Assembly: GCA_937901455.1 (NCBI GenBank)
Contig: CALDIA010000038.1
Location: 1 to 10,702 of the forward strand
Direction: 5' to 3'
DNA length: 10,702 nt
From: an uncultured Bacteroidales bacterium
GTDB taxonomy: Bacteria; Bacteroidota; Bacteroidia; Bacteroidales; WCHB1-69
Part shown: positions 6,586 to 10,702 of the stretch, in pieces
Numbering within the stretch: the first letter of the stretch is position 1
Layout: each line of letters starts with the position of its first letter
The notes under the pieces: generated by a model
What the model saw: only the letters and a program-made list of their open reading frames with translations
What the model was told of the DNA's origin: nothing
Database searches by the model: none
Position numbers and translations under genes: made by a program

Positions 6586-7122
6586 ATGACTGAGAAATCA
6601 TCTAATCAAATTTCGTCAGACACTTCTGCATTGACTGGCCTTCCCCCGTTAGTGGGTGACCATCCCGAAATACTCATATTAGGCACTTTCCCAGGTTGCT
6701 GTTCTTTGTGCAAAGGTGAGTATTATGCAGACCATGGGAATTCCTTTCGCAAGATTATGGCGGACATTCTCAACAAAGGCATTCCGTTCAAAACATACAC
6801 CGAATTTGAAATGTGCCTTAAAGAAAACAATATTGCCTTATGGGATATGTTTGAAACCTGTGTAAGGGATGGATCTGCCGACAAAGACATACAATACGGT
6901 CAGCCAAATACTTTGGAAACGTTTCTCGGGAATCATCAAAGTATAGGCTTGATAATCTTTAATGGTACAAATGCCCAAAAAGAATTCAAGAGAAATTTCA
7001 AGCAATTGTATAAGGAAAAAGATACGCAAACGGCTTTGTCAACCAGCGGTGCAAATGCAAAGGCCTACAATATCAAGTTGGATAATTGGAAAGTAAAACT
7101 AAGCCTCACAAAGATCAATTAA
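6586..7122 (+). CDS. DNA-deoxyinosine (hypoxanthine) glycosylase-like protein, UDG superfamily
   Basis: A 178-residue protein of the uracil-DNA-glycosylase superfamily, closest in pattern to the DNA-deoxyinosine glycosylase group (family 6 type). Such enzymes excise deaminated adenine (hypoxanthine) from DNA and leave an abasic site. Motif 1, ILILGTFPGCCSL, is at 29-41, followed by EYYADHGNSFRKIM at 45-58, where family members typically show YYA-x-x-x-N-x-FW. NNIALWDMFETCVRDGSADKDI is at 81-102, IIFNGTNAQKEF at 123-134, and a final STSGANA at 152-158 in place of the usual STSPANA. Asn52 is in the position of the catalytic Asn. Phe-Arg replaces Phe-Trp and Gly replaces Pro, so substrate range may differ. 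The start is ATG at 6586, preceded by an A-rich AAAGAGAAAC; an upstream TTG at 6532 adds a lysine-rich tail unlike the family. It is 56 bp behind the exported protein gene and ends before a strong hairpin. Confidence 0.75.
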   Translation: MTEKSSNQISSDTSALTGLPPLVGDHPEILILGTFPGCCSLCKGEYYADHGNSFRKIMADILNKGIPFKTYTEFEMCLKENNIALWDMFETCVRDGSADKDIQYGQPNTLETFLGNHQSIGLIIFNGTNAQKEFKRNFKQLYKEKDTQTALSTSGANAKAYNIKLDNWKVKLSLTKIN

Positions 7123-7233
7123 CTACAATAGGCGCAAAGAAAACATAGTGCCGAAAGAGACTAAATTGCCCCTATAGTAGTACTCTCACTCAAATAGATG
7201 GAAGAAGAAACTGCTCGACATCCAAATTCTTAT

Positions 7234-7276
7234 CAACACGGAGGTGATTCGGTTATACCATATCACCTCCGTGTTG
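7234..7276 (+). terminator. Strong 15-bp hairpin, terminator of the AT-rich block
   Basis: CAACACGGAGGTGAT (7234-7248) pairs perfectly with ATCACCTCCGTGTTG (7262-7276) around a 13-nt loop. It lies about 110 bp after the glycosylase stop. A T-run follows only at 7291-7295, so the terminator call rests mainly on the stem and position. The stem would form equally well in transcripts from either strand. Confidence 0.6.
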
Positions 7277-7313
7277 GTTAGTCATACACATTTTTCTGCG
7301 AAACGTGCAAAGG

Positions 7314-7337
7314 CATTTAACTGTTGATTGTTAAATG
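7314..7337 (+). terminator. AT-rich hairpin followed by T-run
   Basis: CATTTAAC (7314-7321) pairs with GTTAAATG (7330-7337) around 8 nt and is followed by ATTTTTG. It may be a weak second terminator or a leftover operator. Otherwise I see nothing coding between 7123 and 7396. Confidence 0.3.
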
Positions 7338-7396
7338 ATTTTTGCCAAATTTTGTAGTTTTTTGATAGCCAATGGATAAGAAAAATGTAAAAACAC

Positions 7397-7427
7397 TTGA
7401 CGACCGCCGTTTTTTGTTGTATTTTTG
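7397..7427 (+). promoter_or_regulatory. Bacteroidota-type promoter of the DUF5618 gene
   Basis: TTGA at 7397-7400 is followed, 19-20 bp later, by TATTTTTG at 7420-7427, a perfect TAnnTTTG -7 element. Transcription would start near 7433 and leave a leader of about 70 nt before ATG 7504. This argues against translation from an ATG at 7372, which lies upstream of the promoter. Confidence 0.7.
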
Positions 7428-7503
7428 CAGTGTTGAAAAAAAATGCAGGGGCAGCTTGCGAGGTTGTACATTGTGGCGTGCCCCGCCCCAAAACGAAGAG
7501 ATT

Positions 7504-7905
7504 ATGGAAATGAAAGATCCCATTGAAGAGGCCCGGCGGTACGTGGCCAACGCCGAGGAGATTATCAAGAAGGCCAACTACGATCCCGAATTGAAAATCT
7601 ACACGGACAGCAAGTACATCAAGACGGCGGGCAATATCCTCTGGTGTGGCTGTTTGGTCGCATTGGACGCCTTGCTTGACATCCGAGATGGCAAGGGGCG
7701 TCCCTCGATTGCAAAATACAAAGAGGCTGCCGGCAAGCGCGACAGGAAGTTGCTGGCGTTCATTGTCGGTGGCTACGACACCATGCATCTTGTGATGGGC
7801 TATGACGGCAACAAAAGCAAGAAAGTCTGCGATGCGGGTTTCGAGTATGCCAACGACATCATCAACCGGTGCGCCCTGCTGCTGCCGAAACCTGCCTATA
7901 CATAA
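7504..7905 (+). CDS. DUF5618 family protein, 133 aa (intact copy)
   Basis: A small, probably helical cytoplasmic protein of a Bacteroidota family without assigned function. Recognisable family features are the N-terminal MKDPIEEARRYVANAEEII at 3-21, KYIKTAGNILWCGCLVALDALL at 38-59, KGRPSIAKYKEA at 64-75, KRDRKLLAFIVGGYDTMHLVMGYDGN at 78-103 and the final helix at 107-125. Tyr-Asp and His at 91-95 and the MGYDG box are the most distinctive residues. The start is ATG at 7504, downstream of the promoter and the ATG that matches the decayed copy at 1978; the second in-frame ATG at 7510 is possible. There is no signal peptide or membrane segment. The length fits the family. The fold may be HEPN-like, but I cannot show that. 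It lies directly left of the duplicated 36-bp element and the broken regulator-like gene. Confidence 0.75.
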   Translation: MEMKDPIEEARRYVANAEEIIKKANYDPELKIYTDSKYIKTAGNILWCGCLVALDALLDIRDGKGRPSIAKYKEAAGKRDRKLLAFIVGGYDTMHLVMGYDGNKSKKVCDAGFEYANDIINRCALLLPKPAYT

Positions 7906-7942
7906 CAGTTGAATAACAACCATTTAAGCAATAGCTCCTCTA

Positions 7943-8009
7943 CTACCGTGTGCGCTGAAAAATGATGTGATTTTATGGTTGAATTGTTGAATAAAAGTCG
8001 CTATCTCTG
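7943..8009 (+). promoter_or_regulatory. Second copy of the duplicated upstream element
   Basis: Positions 7943-7978 are identical to 2105-2140, including the imperfect palindrome AAAATGATGTGATTTT at 7959-7974. The -7 element here is TATCTCTG (8002-8009), one base away from TAnnTTTG, and TTG at 7979-7981 sits 20 bp upstream of it. The changed -7 base may weaken expression of the pseudogene that follows. Confidence 0.5.
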
Positions 8010-8027
8010 CAACCTTAAAAAGCAACT

Positions 8028-8339
8028 ATGGTCCCTAACGGAAACGACATCCTAACACTCCGCTCTATGGTTGAGGAGTCTGTCTCGCGCAAGATGAAGA
8101 CCCCGGCGGATTTCCAGTTCCTCACCGGCGTGATCTAAGAACGCTGCAAGGAGACACTCGGCGTGTCCACCCTCAAGCGCATCTGGGGCTACATCGACGG
8201 CTACGACACCTTCCACTGCACCTGCTTCATCCTCGGGGAGCCTCTCTACTTGGACAACTTCGTGCGCGGCAACAACCCGCCGACGCTTTTTGTGGTCGGC
8301 AACAAGGGAGGGCTGACGGGGGTGCGGAAAGGGCGGTAG
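8028..8339 (+). pseudogene. Broken copy of the regulator-like gene
   Basis: From ATG 8028 the sequence follows the intact gene at 2189 with 12 differences in the first 183 bp by hand count (about 93% identity). Codon 37 is TAA (8136-8138) where the intact gene has CAG, which takes two base changes. A 258-bp segment (86 codons) is then missing. The intact copy has CGACACC at 2365-2371 and again at 2623-2629, and the broken copy keeps one CGACACC followed by the sequence after the second, so the deletion ran between 7-bp repeats and kept the frame. The rest reads FHCTCFILGEPLYLDNF to a TAG at 8337-8339. The end of the N-terminal domain and the start of the beta-rich domain are gone, so no functional product is expected. 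Confidence 0.9.
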
Positions 8340-8373
8340 CAAATCGTGGCCGCCACTTGACCGCAAAAAAGTG

Positions 8374-8381
8374 TATCTTTG
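8374..8381 (+). promoter_or_regulatory. -7 element of the DUF1703 gene
   Basis: TATCTTTG, a perfect TAnnTTTG match, lies 20 bp before ATG 8402. TTGA at 8357-8360 is only about 14 bp upstream, too close for a standard -33 box. The leader would be about 15 nt. Confidence 0.5.
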
Positions 8382-8401
8382 CCGCCAGAAAACCGTCCGC
8401 T

Positions 8402-8497
8402 ATGAACACCGTCCGCAGATACCCCGTCGGAATCCAGACCTTTGAAAGGCTGAGAAAAGAAAACTACATCTACATCGACAAAACCGACTTGGTCTAG
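8402..8497 (+). other. Original 5' end of the DUF1703 gene, now a 31-codon open frame ended by TAG
   Basis: ATG 8402 begins MNTVRRYPVGIQTFERLR followed by ENYIYIDKTDLV, the standard N-terminus of DUF1703 AAA proteins. It is ended by TAG at 8495-8497, where family members usually have a tyrosine codon. After the TAG comes AAA and then ATG 8501 in the same frame, so ribosomes stopping here could reinitiate three bases downstream. The product alone would be non-functional. Confidence 0.8.
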
Positions 8498-8500
8498 AAA

Positions 8501-9985
8501 ATGACCAAAGAGAGCCCTTTCGTCTTCCTGAGTCGGCCGCGCCGGTTCGGCAAGAGCCTGCTGACCACCACGTTGTCCTCCTACTTCAAAGGACAGAAGG
8601 AACTCTTCGAAGGACTCAAGATCATGGACCTGGAGACGGAATGGGAACAATACCCCGTCATCCATATGGATTTGAGCGTGACGAAAGCGGAAACCACGGT
8701 GAATGGCCTGCGGAATGTGCTCTTCCGTTTGTTGAATGGCTACAAGACCCTTTATGGGTCCAGCGAATACGAGGACACGCCTGGAGGACTTTTCAGCGGA
8801 CTTATCCACCGCGCCTACCAGCAGACCGGCAAGCAGGTGGCCGTCATCATCGACGAGTATGACGCTCCGCTGTTGGACAAACTGCACGTCACGGAATTGC
8901 TGGACGAGTTCCGTAATGTGATGCAGGAGTTCTATGTGCAGCTGAAGGCCAACGAGGCCATGATCCGCTTCTGCTTCATCACCGGCATCACCAAGTTCTC
9001 ACAGCTGAGCATTTTCTCCACCATCAACAACCTGACCAACATCTCGATGGACTCTAAATATGCCGCCATCTGCGGCATCACCGAGGAGGAACTCGCCACC
9101 GACATGGCCGCCGACATCGCGATGCTGGCCGAAGAGTTCGAATGCACCCCGGAGGAGATGCACAACAAGCTGAAAAAGCAGTACGACGGCTACCGATTCT
9201 CCGAAGTGTCGCCTGACATCTACAACCCGTTCAGTCTCCTGAAGTGCTTCAACCAGCGGAAAATCGCCAACTACTGGTTCGAGAGCGCCACCCCGACCTT
9301 CCTCATCCGCCAGATGCAGCATTTCCGCACGGACATCACCACGATGGAGCGCATCGAAGCCTCGGCGACCGCCTTCGACTGCCCCACGGAGGCCATGAAC
9401 ACCGCCCTGCCGCTGCTCTACCAAACCGGCTACCTCACCATCAAGGAGTACGACAGGGAGTCCAACTCCTATATCCTGTCCATCCCGAACAACGAGGTTC
9501 GCACGGGGTTCATCGACGGAATGATTCCCACCTACCTTGGAATGGACGGAAGTTACGTGCAGGATGGCTTTGCCCTGAAGTTCTGGCGCGCCTTGAAAAA
9601 GGACGACATCGGCCTCGCCGTGCAGGAGATGAAGGCCTTCCTCGCCGGCGTTCCATACGTGGAAGAATTCAAGGAGAAACTAAAGGAGGTGAAGAACTAC
9701 GAGGGGTTCTATGAATACACCTTCTGGCTGATTTTCAACATGCTCAACGTCTATGCCCGCACGCAGGTGAAGTGCGCGGGCGGCCGCACTGACTTTGTGG
9801 TGGAGATGCCCGACACGACCTGGGTCTTCGAGCTCAAGGTGAACGGCACCGCGCAGGAAGCCCTCGACCAGATCAACAGCAAGAACTACGCCCTGCCCTA
9901 CGAGACCGACGGCCGCAAGGTCGTGAAGGTGGGCGTGGCGTTCGAGCGGGAAACGATGACCGTGGGGGACTTCGTTGTTGGTTAG
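8501..9985 (+). CDS. DUF1703-type AAA ATPase with PD-(D/E)XK nuclease domain, N-terminally truncated by a nonsense codon
   Basis: A 494-residue frame lacking the first 33 family residues, which are still present upstream at 8402-8500. Walker A is SRPRRFGKS at 11-19, and Walker B with the following DEYD is VAVIIDEYDAPLLD at 113-126. This is the AAA-ATPase_like (PF09820 type) domain. The C-terminal PD-(D/E)XK_9 domain keeps its acidic residues: GRTDFVVE with Asp431, and FELKV with Glu444 and Lys446. The whole chain would be about 527 residues if the stop were read through, a normal family length. The family is abundant and multicopy in Bacteroidales; its role is unproven and a nuclease activity is inferred from the motifs. 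The stop at 8495 is the only lesion seen, so decay is recent or the truncated form is made from ATG 8501. It is GC-rich like the regulator-like gene at 2189. It follows the broken regulator copy and has its own -7 element. Confidence 0.8.
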   Translation: MTKESPFVFLSRPRRFGKSLLTTTLSSYFKGQKELFEGLKIMDLETEWEQYPVIHMDLSVTKAETTVNGLRNVLFRLLNGYKTLYGSSEYEDTPGGLFSGLIHRAYQQTGKQVAVIIDEYDAPLLDKLHVTELLDEFRNVMQEFYVQLKANEAMIRFCFITGITKFSQLSIFSTINNLTNISMDSKYAAICGITEEELATDMAADIAMLAEEFECTPEEMHNKLKKQYDGYRFSEVSPDIYNPFSLLKCFNQRKIANYWFESATPTFLIRQMQHFRTDITTMERIEASATAFDCPTEAMNTALPLLYQTGYLTIKEYDRESNSYILSIPNNEVRTGFIDGMIPTYLGMDGSYVQDGFALKFWRALKKDDIGLAVQEMKAFLAGVPYVEEFKEKLKEVKNYEGFYEYTFWLIFNMLNVYARTQVKCAGGRTDFVVEMPDTTWVFELKVNGTAQEALDQINSKNYALPYETDGRKVVKVGVAFERETMTVGDFVVG

Positions 9986-10035
9986 CCTGCGGCTGTTAGT
10001 TAGCCTGCGGCTGTTGGTTACTTCGTGTTGGTTAG
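9969..10035 (+). repeat. Tandem 18-bp repeat at the stop codon of the DUF1703 gene, with flanking copies
   Basis: GTTAGCCTGCGGCTGTT plus one base occurs twice in tandem (9981-9998 and 9999-10016); the first unit contains the stop codon. Each unit includes AGCC-TGC-GGCT, a mini-hairpin. The pair is flanked by two near-identical copies of ACTTCG(T)TGTTGGTTAG (9969-9985 and 10020-10035). This pattern suggests slippage. It may also help end transcription. Confidence 0.65.
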
Positions 10036-10116
10036 TTAATGTAGTTGGTATTAACTATTAACGAATCTGAATCCTTATATTTTGCATAGTTACGAATATA
10101 ATATCAGGATTTTTTA

Positions 10117-10124
10117 TAATTTTG
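10117..10124 (+). promoter_or_regulatory. -7 element of the last gene
   Basis: TAATTTTG, a perfect TAnnTTTG match, lies 37 bp before ATG 10162. No clear -33 box is seen 19-21 bp upstream. The remaining gap (10036-10116) is AT-rich and holds nothing I can assign. Confidence 0.45.
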
Positions 10125-10161
10125 CCGAGTAGATCTTGGTTTTGGTAATATTTCGGACTTT

Positions 10162-10702
10162 ATGGCAAAGAACCTATCAGCATCACGGCAGAAATTTTGT
10201 ATCACGCTGACAGTGTGTCTTTTATCAGCCATATTCCTGCCACGCCTCTATTCCCAAAACGACATCACCTCCAACAGCAATCCTCTCGTCGAGATACGCT
10301 TTGTGCCGTCCTGCACGCCCTCGACCGACGTTTCTGCCGCGCAAACGGGCAACGGACCCGTCAAGGGATTCTACATCGCCAAGCACAAGGTTACGCGACA
10401 GCTCTGGAACGACGTTATGGGTACCCTTGCGGGCGGCGACGCCAACGACACGCTGCCCGTGACCAACGTCTCCCGGGAAGAGGTGCAGCTCTTCATCCTC
10501 TGGCTCAACCAAAAAGCGAATATGCAGTACCGCCTCCCCACAGAAACGGAATGGATGTGCGCCGTCTATGCCGGCCTCCTTACTGGCGAGACGCCCTCCT
10601 TCTACCGTGACGGCAACGTTGCTGCCACGGGATTCCGACTTGCGATGGACGATCCCGAGGTGCTCCGCGCCGCCGAAGCCGCCCGAAAGGCGGAGCAAGA
10701 AC
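10162..10702 (+). CDS. Exported protein with short formylglycine-generating-enzyme-like (SUMF1) domain, 3' end cut off
   Basis: The frame is open from ATG 10162 to the window edge (180 codons). Residues 12-32 (CITLTVCLLSAIFLPRLYSQ) form a Sec signal peptide after a basic start. From about residue 44 the FGE-sulfatase pattern is visible: VEIRFVPS at 43-50, GFYIAKHKVTRQLWNDVMG at 69-87, LPVTNVSREEVQLFILWLN at 98-116, YRLPTETEWMCAV at 123-135, and GFRLAMD at 157-163, which normally closes this fold. The interval between the TEW box and GFRLA is only about 25 residues, much shorter than usual. No catalytic cysteine pair is apparent, so sulfatase maturation is unlikely and a structural or binding role is more plausible. 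After the domain, an Ala/Glu/Arg-rich helix begins (EVLRAAEAARKAEQE), so more domains may follow beyond the edge. Confidence 0.75.
   Translation, partial: MAKNLSASRQKFCITLTVCLLSAIFLPRLYSQNDITSNSNPLVEIRFVPSCTPSTDVSAAQTGNGPVKGFYIAKHKVTRQLWNDVMGTLAGGDANDTLPVTNVSREEVQLFILWLNQKANMQYRLPTETEWMCAVYAGLLTGETPSFYRDGNVAATGFRLAMDDPEVLRAAEAARKAEQE

Noticed and set aside
7372..7503. Upstream in-frame extension of the DUF5618 protein
   Set aside because: It begins before the promoter at 7397-7427 and has no similarity to the start of the decayed copy.
7282..7923. 213-codon open frame on the minus strand
   Set aside because: It is antisense to the DUF5618 gene and its promoter and shows no family features.
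8246..8887. 213-codon open frame on the minus strand
   Set aside because: It spans the regulator pseudogene and the start of the DUF1703 gene, where the plus-strand frames carry recognisable motifs.
10225..10698. 157-codon open frame on the minus strand
   Set aside because: It is antisense to the exported FGE-like gene, which has a signal peptide and ordered domain motifs.
1..10702. Search for CRISPR arrays, tRNAs, rRNAs and insertion-sequence transposases
   Set aside because: No regularly spaced repeats, cloverleaf genes or transposase-like frames were seen. The direct duplication is not bounded by recognisable terminal inverted repeats.

Overview
The window looks like the chromosome of a member of the Bacteroidales. 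Several genes are preceded by the Bacteroidota -7 element TAnnTTTG, most lack a Shine-Dalgarno sequence, and the hypothetical families (DUF5618, a TTLKRIWGY-type DNA-binding-like domain, DUF1703 AAA/PD-(D/E)XK proteins) are typical of gut or oral Bacteroidales. I cannot assign a genus. No tRNA, rRNA, CRISPR array or recognisable transposase is visible.

Layout. Positions 1-1890 are housekeeping or metabolic genes on the minus strand: the N-terminal part of lysine 2,3-aminomutase (kamA, cut by the left edge) behind a complete folC. From 1978 on, everything reads on the plus strand and is accessory in character. A decayed DUF5618 fragment (1978-2087) is followed by a 36-bp conserved upstream element and an intact 190-aa regulator-like gene (2189-2761). 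Next comes an AT-rich block: an AAA/STAND-type ATPase (2870-3991), a large exported protein with MORN-like repeats and three 64-aa repeats (4247-6529), and a DNA-deoxyinosine glycosylase-like protein (6586-7122), ending in a strong hairpin (7234-7276). Then the first cassette appears again, in the same order and orientation: an intact DUF5618 gene (7504-7905), the same 36-bp element, and a broken copy of the regulator-like gene (8028-8339). A DUF1703 AAA/PD-(D/E)XK gene follows, interrupted by a nonsense codon (8402-9985). The right edge cuts an exported protein with a shortened formylglycine-generating-enzyme-like fold (10162 onward).

The main observation is a direct duplication of the cassette DUF5618 / 36-bp element / regulator-like gene around an AT-rich cargo, with reciprocal decay. 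In the left copy only the regulator-like gene survives, and in the right copy only DUF5618 survives. Recombination between the two regulator copies (about 93% identical over 183 bp by hand count) could remove about 5.8 kb carrying the ATPase, exported protein, glycosylase and DUF5618 gene.

How the genes work together is mostly inference. The AT-rich block has its own promoters and operator-like inverted repeats and could be an acquired module. Nothing in the sequence proves that the ATPase, exported protein and glycosylase act in one pathway.
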